Shown: piece after piece, positions 1 to 8,078 of the stretch
Layout of the letters: the number at the start of each line of letters is the position of its first letter
How positions within the stretch are numbered: position 1 is the stretch's first letter
NCBI RefSeq assembly: GCF_900099655.1
Contig: NZ_FNDC01000004.1
Location: 186,001 to 250,000 of the forward strand
Direction: 5' to 3'
From: Planococcus glaciei
GTDB taxonomy: Bacteria > Bacillota > Bacilli > Bacillales_A > Planococcaceae
Length of the DNA: 64,000 bases
Program-made: the position numbers and the translations under genes
Notes under the pieces: model-generated
The model's input: the letters and a program-made list of their open reading frames with translations, nothing else
Told to the model about the DNA's origin: nothing
Database searches by the model: none

Positions 1-571
1 GTATAATGTCGTATTATTCCTCCACATTTTAGGAGCGGTGATCATGTTCATGGCAATCAGTATCCTCGCGTTATCCATGCTTTCCTTGCTGCATGCGAAA
101 GAGACGGAAGATGTGAAGCGCTGGTCGGGACTTGCAGTGAAAACGGATGCGCTCTTTCCGTTAAGTACACTCATCATTATTGTGCCGGCACTGTACCTCG
201 TATTCTCGACATGGGGATGGGGGATAGCATGGATTAATGTATCTTTAGCAGCGCTTTTGGGCACCAGCTTTTTGGGGCCGGTCATCAACTTGCGCCGGCT
301 TAAAGGAATTCTTGCCGCTGCTGAAGCAGAAACGGATTCTGTCCCATCGAGTGATTTAGTGAGAAAAGTGAGAGATCCGGTGCTTTAGAATTCCGTTTCT
401 ATTATGTCGATGCTGGTTTTTGGCATTCTGTTTTTGATGGCCGTCAAGCTGCCATTGGTGGGTTCGCTCATTACGATGGCCATTGCTTTAGTGGCTGGAC
501 TTGTACTTGCCCGTTTTATGCTGGCGAAAACTAAACCAGACACTTCTGCGGATACAGTCTCATTTAGATGA
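1..571 (+). pseudogene. DUF2269-like integral membrane protein, 5' end off window, internal amber stop
   Basis: The frame is open from base 2, so the gene begins before the window; the first readable residues (YNVVLFLHILGAV) are typical of a DUF2269 first membrane helix. Three hydrophobic segments follow. Reading stops at a TAG at 386-388, directly after the residues VRDPVL. The same frame then continues without interruption to a TGA at 569-571, adding a hydrophobic helix (LVFGILFLMAVKLPLVGS) and a short polar tail that look like the normal last helix of this family. The simplest reading is a nonsense mutation, possibly of a TGG tryptophan codon. Alternatives are a sequencing error or a shorter but functional protein. 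The function of the family is unknown. Confidence 0.6.
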
Positions 572-608
572 GCTTAGCGCACATCAAAAAACATTTGCTG
601 CATCTAGA

Positions 609-638
609 CCGTGCTGATAATTCATCAGCACGGTTTTT
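609..638 (+). terminator. Rho-independent terminator after the DUF2269 gene
   Basis: A perfect 10-bp stem (CCGTGCTGAT / ATCAGCACGG) with a 5-base loop is followed by a T-run. It separates the DUF2269 gene from the downstream dehydrogenase operon. Confidence 0.85.
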
Positions 639-694
639 ATCATTAAATCTAAGTGGATTACATATTAAATTATTATGAATAATCAGAAAATATA

Positions 695-723
695 TTGAAA
701 GCAAAATTTTTGATACGTATAAT
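695..723 (+). promoter_or_regulatory. SigA-type promoter of the lactonase/dehydrogenase operon
   Basis: TTGAAA (695-700) and TATAAT (718-723) are separated by exactly 17 bases, close to the vegetative consensus. The predicted transcript would start a few bases downstream, inside or next to the cre-like site. Confidence 0.75.
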
Positions 724-728
724 GAAAA

Positions 729-744
729 TGTAAGCGCTTTTTAT
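729..744 (+). promoter_or_regulatory. Candidate cre (CcpA) operator
   Basis: TGTAAGCGCTTTTTAT matches the core of the catabolite-responsive element (TGWAANCGNTNNCA) except at its 3' end. It lies immediately downstream of the -10 box, a position where CcpA normally represses. This suggests that the operon is shut down by preferred sugars. Confidence 0.55.
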
Positions 745-766
745 TTTGGAAAGGGAGTGGGGAAAT

Positions 767-1870
767 GTGAACGATAACCATGCAAAAGGCAGAGTGGCCG
801 TAATGGATGAGCCGGAGAAGTTAAGCTACCGGGAATATGATTTGCCGAAGCCAGGGCCGGGAGCGGTTCTTCTGAAGGTGCTGCGTTCCAATATTTGCGG
901 GTCGGAGCTGCATATATGGAGAGGCCAACATCCGACCAAAAAGAAAGGCGTCCTTGGCCATGAGATGATCGGTGAAGTCCATTCGCTTGGAGACGGTGTG
1001 ACGACCGATTACGCAGGCGAACCCATCCAAAAAGGAGACCGCATCGTTTCCGCTTATTACATCACATGCAGAAAATGTGCTGCATGCCGGGAAGGGCATT
1101 TTCACTTGTGTGAACATGCTTACGATTTCTGGAACCAGCCGCCGGAAGTAAGCCCCCATTTTCATGGTACTTTTGCTTCGCACTATTACATTCACCCAGA
1201 CCAATACTTCTATAAAGTGCCAGACAATGTATCAGAAGCTTCAGCAGCCAGTGCAAACTGTGCTTTGTCGCAGGTTTATTTCGGCTTGGACAAAGCCGGT
1301 GTGACGTATGGCCAAACCATTGTCATCCAAGGAGCAGGCGGCCTTGGCTTGAACGCGACGGCAGTAGCCAAGGAAAAAGGCGCCAGAGTAATCGTGGTCG
1401 ATGGCGTAGAAAGCCGGCTGCAGCAAGCCAAACTTTTTGGCGCCGACCATACGCTCAATTTAAACGACTACGGCTCTGTCGAAGAACGGATAAAAGCCGT
1501 GCTTGATCTTACGGATGGGAAAGGGGCCGAATTTGCGATGGAAGTGGCAGGCGTCCCTGCCGCTTTTGCAGAAGGCATCCATTACATCCGGCCTGGCGGC
1601 AAATACGTCACCATTGGCAATATAACACCGGGCAAACTGGTGGAATTCGATCCGGGTCTACTAACCAGAAAGTCAATTCAAATTATTCCGGTCGTCCGCT
1701 ACAATCCCTGGTACTTGTACAAAGCCTTGAAATTTCTTTCAAACACGCAAGGGAAATATCCGTTTGACGGCATGATTGATGCTGAATTTTCAATGGATGA
1801 TATTAAACTCGCGCTGGATAAATCCGCAGCACGGGAAGTGACGAGAGCGACCATCATTATGGACCGGTAA
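767..1870 (+). CDS. Zinc-dependent alcohol dehydrogenase (MDR family)
   Basis: A medium-chain dehydrogenase of 367 residues. Visible features are the catalytic zinc ligands (NICGSE and LGHE), a structural zinc site with four closely spaced cysteines (CRKCAACREGHFHLC), and a Rossmann motif (GAGGLGL) in the second half. It should oxidise an alcohol with NAD(P); the substrate is not evident. The GTG at 767 is preferred because AAAGGGAG lies about nine bases upstream, whereas the earlier in-frame TTG at 746 has no ribosome site. It is the first gene of an operon with a lactonase, an aldehyde dehydrogenase and another alcohol dehydrogenase, behind a promoter with a cre-like site. Its substrate is therefore probably a hydroxy compound linked to lactone or aldehyde catabolism. 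Confidence 0.85.
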   Translation: MNDNHAKGRVAVMDEPEKLSYREYDLPKPGPGAVLLKVLRSNICGSELHIWRGQHPTKKKGVLGHEMIGEVHSLGDGVTTDYAGEPIQKGDRIVSAYYITCRKCAACREGHFHLCEHAYDFWNQPPEVSPHFHGTFASHYYIHPDQYFYKVPDNVSEASAASANCALSQVYFGLDKAGVTYGQTIVIQGAGGLGLNATAVAKEKGARVIVVDGVESRLQQAKLFGADHTLNLNDYGSVEERIKAVLDLTDGKGAEFAMEVAGVPAAFAEGIHYIRPGGKYVTIGNITPGKLVEFDPGLLTRKSIQIIPVVRYNPWYLYKALKFLSNTQGKYPFDGMIDAEFSMDDIKLALDKSAAREVTRATIIMDR

Positions 1871-1935
1871 CGATTCTTCAGAAAGCCTGATCATACAATT
1901 AAAAGGTTCAAAAATTAGCAGACGGAGGTCATACA

Positions 1936-2769
1936 ATGGATAAACCAAAATTATACGTACTGGATACAGGAACAATGAAAATGGATAAAAACTTCATGGT
2001 GGCTGCCCATAATCCGGCAAGCATTGACAATCCCAATCCACCAGCTGAATTTGTTGAATTCCCGGTATATGCTGTATTGATTGACCATCCGGATGGAAAA
2101 ATTCTGTTCGATACCGGCTGTAACCCGGAAGGAATGGGGGAAAACGGAAGATGGCCGGAAGGCGTCCAAAAGTTGTTCCCGGCGTTCCAGGATGAATCCT
2201 GTTATTTGATCAACCGGCTGGAGCAATTGAATCTGCGGCCTGATGATATTAAGTATGTCGTTGCTTCCCATTTGCATCTTGATCATGCCGGATGTCTCGA
2301 GCTGTTTACGAATGCAACAATTATCGTGCACGATTCTGAACTGAAAAATACGATGAAGCAATATGCGATGACAAAAGACATGGGCGCCTACATATGGGCG
2401 GACATCAACGCTTGGATTGGCAACGACTTAAAATGGAAAACCGTTATGCCGCATGAAGATGAATTGGAGCTTGTCAAAGGCGTTAAGATTTTGAACTTCG
2501 GACCGGGGCATGCCTGGGGACTTTTAGGGCTGCACATTGATCTTCCGGGAGAAGGCGGCGTCATTTTGGCGTCGGATGCTGTGTATTCAGCGGAGAACTA
2601 CGGGCCGCCGGTTAAAATTCCGGGAATCATTTATGATTCATTGGGCTATTTAAGCGCAGTGGAAAAAATCAAAAAATACGCTGAACGCACCAATTCGCAA
2701 GTATGGTATGGACACGATTCCAAGCAGTTCCGCAATTTCATCAAATCCACCGAGGGCTTTTATGAATAA
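1936..2769 (+). CDS. Metallo-beta-lactamase-fold lactonase, AHL-lactonase (AiiA/AttM) type
   Basis: A 277-residue metallo-hydrolase. The metal site is complete: HLHLDH at residues 112-117, a later His in FGPGHAWG, an Asp in LASDAVY and a final His in WYGHD. The length, the extended N-terminus and the SHLHLDHAG context are those of N-acyl-homoserine-lactone lactonases and gamma-butyrolactone hydrolases. These use two metals to open five-membered lactone rings. There is no signal peptide, so it acts in the cytoplasm. The neighbouring dehydrogenases could oxidise the hydroxy acid it would release, which favours a catabolic lactone substrate; quorum quenching of AHLs would be a plausible side activity. 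AGACGGAGGTC precedes the ATG. Confidence 0.82.
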   Translation: MDKPKLYVLDTGTMKMDKNFMVAAHNPASIDNPNPPAEFVEFPVYAVLIDHPDGKILFDTGCNPEGMGENGRWPEGVQKLFPAFQDESCYLINRLEQLNLRPDDIKYVVASHLHLDHAGCLELFTNATIIVHDSELKNTMKQYAMTKDMGAYIWADINAWIGNDLKWKTVMPHEDELELVKGVKILNFGPGHAWGLLGLHIDLPGEGGVILASDAVYSAENYGPPVKIPGIIYDSLGYLSAVEKIKKYAERTNSQVWYGHDSKQFRNFIKSTEGFYE

Positions 2770-2781
2770 GGCAGTTTAATT

Positions 2782-2830
2782 GGACCGGCCCTGCGGCATC
2801 TGGACATCAGCTGTTAGGGCCGGTCTTCTT
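2782..2830 (+). terminator. Intercistronic hairpin, possible leaky terminator
   Basis: GGACCGGCCCT pairs with AGGGCCGGTC across a loop of about 22 bases and is followed by the T-rich TTCTTTG. It sits between the lactonase and aldehyde dehydrogenase genes and may lower downstream expression or protect the transcript. Confidence 0.5.
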
Positions 2831-2855
2831 TGATTGAAAAAGGGAGGACAAGTGG

Positions 2856-4304
2856 ATGATTGACGTAAAAAGTTATTATTTTGGCTCGATTATTGATGGA
2901 GAAGAACTCAGCAAAGAAGGCAGAACAGACCTCGAAGTTTTTAATCCTTATACAAATGAGGCTATTGGAAAAATATCCTGTGCGACACCGGAAGACGCAA
3001 AACATGCGGTGGACACGGCGCAGCGGGTATACACCGAAACGACTAAAAAGATGCCGGCCCATAAACGTTCGGAGATTTTGCGGAAAGCCGCTGATTTGCT
3101 GGAGCAAAGAGTGGAGGAGTTCGCCCGCACCCTGGTACTGGAAGCCGGCAAACCGATTAAAGAAAGCCGGGTCGAAGTGCAGCGGGCAATCCAGGTTCTC
3201 CGTTTTGCTTCAGAAGGAGCCAAAGCGATTTATGGCGAAACCATTCCGCTCGACAGCGCCATTGGGGGCGAAAATCAAATCGGCATCGCCAAACGGGTGC
3301 CATTAGGCGTTGTAGCAGCCATCACACCATTCAACTTCCCGCTCAACCTGGCACTGCATAAAATAGCGCCAGCACTTGCAGTCGGGAATACGGTCGTGTT
3401 GAAGCCTGCTGAAAAAACACCGTTTTCATCAGTGCTGCTGTATCATTTGCTGGAAGAAGCCGGACTGCCAAAAGGTGCGTTAAATATCGTTATGGGGCCG
3501 GGGCAGGAACTGGTGGAACCTTTGGTGACGCATCCCGACGTCAAAAAAGTCTCGTTTACCGGAAGCAGTGCCGTCGGATGGAAAATCCATGAAATGGCGA
3601 AGCGGAAAAAAGTGACGCTTGAACTGGGTTCCAATGCACCGAATATTATTTTTGAAGACGGGGATATCGAGGTGGCGGTCAATGCAATTGTGCTCGGCGG
3701 CTATACATATGCCGGACAGGCCTGCGTTTCCGCACAGCGGATCTACGTCCACGAAACGATTTATGAAAAATTCCTTGATAAGCTTGTGGAAAAAGTAAGT
3801 GCACTGAAAACGGGAGATCCGCTGGAAGAATCGACCGATATGGGGCCGATGATCACCGAAGAAGCGGCACAGCGTGCGCAGTCCTGGGTAAAAGAAGCCG
3901 AAGATCAAGGCGCAGCGATACTGACGGGCGGCAGCCGCAAAGGATCGATGCTTGAACCTACCGTTATCAGCAACGTTACATCTGACATGAAAGTCGTTTG
4001 TGTGGAAGTGTTCGCGCCGATTGTCAGCGTCATGCCGTTTTCAAAGGAAGAAGAAGTGGTGGCCCATGCCAACAATACGGACTTTGGCTTGCATGCCGGC
4101 GTCTTTACCGCCGACATCAACCGGGCGATGCGCATGGCAGATGCCATTGAGACGGGGGGCGTCTGGATCAATGAAGTATCCGTGCGGCGCTATGACCATA
4201 TTCCATATGGCGGCATCAAAAGCAGCGGCATCGGAAAAGAAGGCGTGAAGTATGCCATTGAAGAAATGACGGACTTGAAATTTGTCGGAATCAAGCTGTA
4301 TTGA
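2856..4304 (+). CDS. NAD(P)-dependent aldehyde dehydrogenase
   Basis: A full-length ALDH-superfamily enzyme of 482 residues. The cofactor-binding motif (ITPFNFPLN), FTGSSAVG, the general-base region (LELGSNAP) and the catalytic-cysteine region (GQACVSAQR) are in the usual order. LELGSNAP differs from the common ELGGK form and resembles the lactaldehyde/phosphonoacetaldehyde and succinate-semialdehyde-like branches. In this operon it would oxidise a semialdehyde made by a neighbouring alcohol dehydrogenase to the acid. It follows a hairpin and has the ribosome site AAGGGAGGAC. The substrate is inferred from context only. Confidence 0.85.
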   Translation: MIDVKSYYFGSIIDGEELSKEGRTDLEVFNPYTNEAIGKISCATPEDAKHAVDTAQRVYTETTKKMPAHKRSEILRKAADLLEQRVEEFARTLVLEAGKPIKESRVEVQRAIQVLRFASEGAKAIYGETIPLDSAIGGENQIGIAKRVPLGVVAAITPFNFPLNLALHKIAPALAVGNTVVLKPAEKTPFSSVLLYHLLEEAGLPKGALNIVMGPGQELVEPLVTHPDVKKVSFTGSSAVGWKIHEMAKRKKVTLELGSNAPNIIFEDGDIEVAVNAIVLGGYTYAGQACVSAQRIYVHETIYEKFLDKLVEKVSALKTGDPLEESTDMGPMITEEAAQRAQSWVKEAEDQGAAILTGGSRKGSMLEPTVISNVTSDMKVVCVEVFAPIVSVMPFSKEEEVVAHANNTDFGLHAGVFTADINRAMRMADAIETGGVWINEVSVRRYDHIPYGGIKSSGIGKEGVKYAIEEMTDLKFVGIKLY

Positions 4305-4358
4305 TTCTATAAAACCAGAATGGCCGAACTTAATAATTCCAGATAGGGAGAGGATCAA

Positions 4359-5483
4359 ATGAAGGTGAAGTCAGCAGTATTGCGTGAAATTGGAGCCCAG
4401 ACTCCGTATGAAGAAAGCCAGCCGATTCAGATTGAAGAATTGGAACTGGATTCTCCGGAGCGGGGAGAAGTATTGATCCAGATAAAAGCAGCGAGCCTTT
4501 GCCATTCCGATTTATCGGTGATGAACGGCAGTCGGCCGCGTCCATTGCCAATGGCGCTTGGACACGAAGCAGCAGGCGTTATTGTGGAAGTTGGAGAAGG
4601 CGTCGTCGGCTTGGAAGTCGGAGACCATGTGGCGTGCGTCTTTGTACCGAGCTGCGGCCAGTGCGGGCCCTGCCGTGAAGGGCGCCCGGCTTTATGTGAG
4701 CCTGGAGCTGTCGCGAATACAGCAGGAACCTTGCTTGGCGGTGGACAGCGGCTCCACAATGCAGAAGGCGTAGTTAATCACCACGTCGGCGTATCGGCAT
4801 TTTCCGAGTATGCGGTGGTTTCCCGGAATTCCGTCGTGAAAGTCAGCAAAGACATTCCGTTTGAAAAAGCGGCGTTGTTCGGCTGTGCCGTCATTACCGG
4901 CGTTGGGGCTGTAGTGAATACAGCCGGCATAAAACTCGGCAGCACCGTAGCGGTTGTCGGACTGGGCGGCGTAGGGCTCAGTGCGCTGCTTGGCGCCATT
5001 GCGGCAGGCGCGAGCCGGATTGTAGCAGTTGATATTAACGAAACGAAGCTTAAGCAGGCGAAAGAACTTGGCGCGACTGACACGTTCAATTCCAAAGATC
5101 CGGATGTGGTGGAACAGATCCGCCAAGCTACCGGCGGGGGATTGGACTATGCATTTGAGACAGCTGGAGTGGTGCCGGCGATGGAAGTGGCTTATTCCAT
5201 TACGAAGCGTGGTGGAACTACCGTCACAACCGGGCTTCCGCATCCGGAACATAAATTTTCTTTCCCGTACCTTTCGTTGACCGCGGAAGAACGGACGCTT
5301 AAAGGCTCTTACATCGGCAGCTGCGTGCCAAGCCGGGACATCCCGCGGTATATGAATTTGTTCCAGGAAGACCGGCTGCCGGTCGATAAGCTGATCACCG
5401 ATTTTATTTCTTTGGATGAAGTAAACAAGGGCTTTGATATTCTGGCAAAAGGGGATTCCTCCCGTATCATCATTAAATTTTAA
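4359..5483 (+). CDS. Zinc-dependent alcohol dehydrogenase (MDR family)
   Basis: The second MDR dehydrogenase of the operon, 374 residues. It shows the catalytic zinc ligands SLCHSDL and LGHE, a structural zinc cluster (CGQCGPCREGRPALC) and the nucleotide-binding motif GLGGVGL. The layout is that of class III/benzyl-alcohol-type dehydrogenases. It starts 54 bases after the aldehyde dehydrogenase with GGGAGAGG as ribosome site and ends at a strong bidirectional terminator, so it is the last gene of the unit. It could provide the hydroxy-acid to semialdehyde step; the first alcohol dehydrogenase is the alternative. Confidence 0.85.
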   Translation: MKVKSAVLREIGAQTPYEESQPIQIEELELDSPERGEVLIQIKAASLCHSDLSVMNGSRPRPLPMALGHEAAGVIVEVGEGVVGLEVGDHVACVFVPSCGQCGPCREGRPALCEPGAVANTAGTLLGGGQRLHNAEGVVNHHVGVSAFSEYAVVSRNSVVKVSKDIPFEKAALFGCAVITGVGAVVNTAGIKLGSTVAVVGLGGVGLSALLGAIAAGASRIVAVDINETKLKQAKELGATDTFNSKDPDVVEQIRQATGGGLDYAFETAGVVPAMEVAYSITKRGGTTVTTGLPHPEHKFSFPYLSLTAEERTLKGSYIGSCVPSRDIPRYMNLFQEDRLPVDKLITDFISLDEVNKGFDILAKGDSSRIIIKF

Positions 5484-5492
5484 GGAAATCCA

Positions 5493-5548
5493 AAAAAACC
5501 CGCAGCCTGTGAAATCATTGATTTCAAACAGGTTGTGGGTTTTTCTTT
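5493..5548. terminator. Bidirectional terminator between the dehydrogenase operon and ykuI
   Basis: A long imperfect inverted repeat (AAACCCGCAGCCTGT / ACAGGTTGTGGGTTT) has A-runs on the left and T-runs on the right. It serves the two converging transcripts. Confidence 0.8.
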
Positions 5549-5561
5549 TTTTATGGAAGAA

Positions 5562-6779
5562 CTATTCAATAAACAAAAAATCATGGTCAAAAATAAACGC
5601 ATAACTGATATCCACAAACAAAAAATACTTGTCGGATAGCGGGAAACTGAATGTGCGGATCATTTCAGCCGTTTCAATATCTGCGTACGGATCGGACAGG
5701 ATTCCTTTATGCCATGTCCGCATGTGCAGGATGTTTTCCAGGAAATAAGGGCGGAATGCCCAGTGCGACCCTTTTTGATCCATTTCCATCGCCCAGCTGC
5801 CCTCTTTCTTCCTGAAGTTTGAAGACACTTGCTGGCCATCGCTGTTGCAGACGTAGATGCGGAAACTTTCTTCATCGAAGGCTTCGGTGACAGAAGCGAT
5901 AAAGGCATCGGCCGTTTCCGGGCCCTGCCATTTCACCGGCATTTTTTTCATCTTTTCCTCACAGGCTAAAGCAAATGCCAGGCGCTCTTTGACCAGCGTT
6001 TTTTCCCTTTGGATAAACCCGAGCACTTTTTCGCCGACATTGATCAGCAGCGAGTCATCAAGCTGCGGTGCAAAAGACGGCCTTGCCAAATGGAAGCCCT
6101 GGTAATAATGGCCGCCGTTTTTCCAGGCAAAGTACAGTTGATGGTCGTCCTCTATATTTTCATAAGAAAGCTTCGCGCCAATTCGGCGCGCAAGCAGCGA
6201 CACAGAATAAAGAATGTCCTGAAAAACATCCGGGCTGCTCTGGCGGATAATGCCGGTATCAATTTTTAAAATATGTGGTTTAAGTTGGCGTATCCGATCG
6301 ATGTTCGAGCTTTTAGCTCCGACATGATCGACGGCAATCTGGATGCCGTAAGTTTTGTAATAAAGCAGCAGATGATTCAGCACATCGAATCGTTCTTCAA
6401 AATCATGTTCGGTAATTTCCAGCACCAACCGGTTCATGGAGAATCCTTGTTTTTCAAATTCCAGTAAAGTATGCAAAAAATCTTCGCCGCCGTTGATTAG
6501 AAGCTGTTTGGCATTTCGGTTGATGAACAATGATCCGGCAGCGCCTGATTGGAGCATTTCGGTGATAGCCAGCTGCAGAAGGTGATGGTCAACTTCTACT
6601 TTGTATTCGTCAGGCACATCGGCATCGTGGAAAAATTCTGCCAGGCTGAGCCATTCGCCATCGGCTTGGTAACGGCCAAAAATCTCATAGCCGATAATGG
6701 TATGTTTTACTGCACTGACAATAGGTTGAAAGGCCGGTTTTACATGGTCGAGGTTTTCGAGAATGTCTAATGGATCCAA
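5562..6779 (-). CDS. ykuI: YkuI-like degenerate EAL-domain c-di-GMP-binding protein
   Basis: At 405 residues it is almost the same length as Bacillus subtilis YkuI and matches its layout: an N-terminal EAL domain (about residues 1-240) followed by a PAS-like C-terminal domain with the YkuI-type FRPYFLENI and EMIRTFSFP segments. Active-site positions of working phosphodiesterases are changed. EAL reads EIF (in GYEIFGR), and the metal-binding DDFG loop reads DHVG. YkuI is known to bind c-di-GMP without clear hydrolysis, so a receptor role is likely. The start is a TTG at 6779 with AAGGAGG seven bases upstream. It lies 24 bases downstream of an rsbR-like gene, so the two are probably cotranscribed. 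Confidence 0.85.
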   Translation of the reverse strand: MDPLDILENLDHVKPAFQPIVSAVKHTIIGYEIFGRYQADGEWLSLAEFFHDADVPDEYKVEVDHHLLQLAITEMLQSGAAGSLFINRNAKQLLINGGEDFLHTLLEFEKQGFSMNRLVLEITEHDFEERFDVLNHLLLYYKTYGIQIAVDHVGAKSSNIDRIRQLKPHILKIDTGIIRQSSPDVFQDILYSVSLLARRIGAKLSYENIEDDHQLYFAWKNGGHYYQGFHLARPSFAPQLDDSLLINVGEKVLGFIQREKTLVKERLAFALACEEKMKKMPVKWQGPETADAFIASVTEAFDEESFRIYVCNSDGQQVSSNFRKKEGSWAMEMDQKGSHWAFRPYFLENILHMRTWHKGILSDPYADIETAEMIRTFSFPLSDKYFLFVDISYAFIFDHDFLFIE

Positions 6780-6803
6780 AAGTCCGCCTCCTTACGGGAG
6801 CTT

Positions 6804-7628
6804 TTATGCAATCAAGTATTCTTTCAATGCTTGTTGAAGCGTGCCAAGCGTTTGTGTTTTCGAATCGAATGTTAAGTCCAAATTGATCATCTTTCTGACG
6901 ACTTCTGCTCTTAACCCGGTAATGATCGACTTGCAGCCCATCATAGCGGTGCCGTCGATAATTTTCATCAAGTGGTGAATGACTTCAGGTTCCATGTCAG
7001 CGATGCCGGATAAATCGATGATCAATGTCTGGATGCGGGATCTGCCGATTTCCGTCAGCACTTTTTCTTCGAGGATGTTCGTCCGGAACGAGTCGACTGT
7101 ACCGATCAGCGGCAGGATGCAGACCGAAGCGTTGATCGGAATGATCGGAACGGACAAGTTTTCAACCAGCTGGCGGTGAGCCAGAATCAGGGAATCTTTA
7201 TAAGTGGAATAACTGATAAAAAAGGTATTCAGGAATTTATCCACGCCGTTGTTTACAACTTCTTCGAGTTTGAAAAAGTCAGGAGCCAAATCGCCTTTGG
7301 ATAATTGATTGTATTGATTGATGAAAGTCCACAGTGTGCGGCGGATAGCCTGCACCCATTCCAACTTGAAAGCCAAATCGATTGAATGGGTTGCCCAGGC
7401 AATCCCTTCTTGCTTGGCAAACAGATTTAGTTTTTCTTCTTCGCCATCTACAATATAACCGACTACTTTGTGGGCGTTGGAAACCAAATCAATATTCCCG
7501 ATAGCCAAGATTTCATCAATTTTATCTTTAACGTTCACAGCCTCTGACAATAACTTTTCTTCAAAGGCATTTTTGTTCTCTGCAAAAAACGCTTTTACTT
7601 GTTCAGAATTCTGTAAGGCTTGTGCCAT
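6804..7628 (-). CDS. RsbR-family stressosome protein (globin-like N-domain plus STAS)
   Basis: A 274-residue protein with a helical N-terminal sensor region (about 1-140) and a C-terminal STAS domain beginning near VPIIPINASVCILPLIGTVDS. This is the architecture of RsbR co-antagonists, which build the stressosome and feed the sigma-B cascade. The first conserved phosphorylation region (IGTVDS) keeps a threonine. In the second conserved loop, where RsbRA has a phosphorylatable threonine, the sequence reads GIADMEP, with proline at about that position. The ribosome site AAAGGAGCAGG precedes the ATG. No rsbS, rsbT or sigma-B gene is nearby, so this is an orphan paralogue joined to a c-di-GMP-binding protein gene. 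Confidence 0.8.
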   Translation of the reverse strand: MAQALQNSEQVKAFFAENKNAFEEKLLSEAVNVKDKIDEILAIGNIDLVSNAHKVVGYIVDGEEEKLNLFAKQEGIAWATHSIDLAFKLEWVQAIRRTLWTFINQYNQLSKGDLAPDFFKLEEVVNNGVDKFLNTFFISYSTYKDSLILAHRQLVENLSVPIIPINASVCILPLIGTVDSFRTNILEEKVLTEIGRSRIQTLIIDLSGIADMEPEVIHHLMKIIDGTAMMGCKSIITGLRAEVVRKMINLDLTFDSKTQTLGTLQQALKEYLIA

Positions 7629-7843
7629 TTTCCCTGCTCCTTTTATGTAGTATTTAACTAATGTATCTCTTAATTAAATCATATAACTGCTGAAATTAGA
7701 AATTAAGTATTTTCAATTTTGTTTAAACTAAATTAGTTGCGGATGGTTCACCATGCCTGTAATTTTTCCCATTTTATTTTTCTATCAAACTCATACTAGC
7801 TGTTTTATTCTGGTGTTCAAAAGCCGGTGGGAATTAGAAGATA

Positions 7844-7872
7844 TTGACTATTCCGAATATTAAATTTATACT
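7844..7872 (+). promoter_or_regulatory. SigA-type promoter of the maltose-transport operon
   Basis: TTGACT (7844-7849) and TATACT (7867-7872) are spaced by 17 bases. The transcript would carry a leader of about 200 bases before the binding-protein gene. An in-frame open stretch in that leader has no convincing ribosome site and was not called. Confidence 0.7.
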
Positions 7873-8078
7873 AAAACGTGAGACAGGTTTAATGAGAAAC
7901 GGGGATTATTACATAGATTGGCGCAATTCTTATGGCAAAGAAAAATGTCCGCAAGCCAAAAGAAGAGCCGGGCCTGCGCATAAAAGAAATTTTCACCTTG
8001 CTTGATTCTGGCAGTAGCAAAACAGCTTCTTGTTTTGTTCACTATAGCAATTCAAACTTTAAAAAAGGGGGAATTTGC

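Noticed and set aside
7932-8078. 49-codon in-frame extension upstream of the sugar-binding lipoprotein
   Set aside because: It has no good ribosome site and would bury the lipoprotein signal peptide; treated as untranslated leader.
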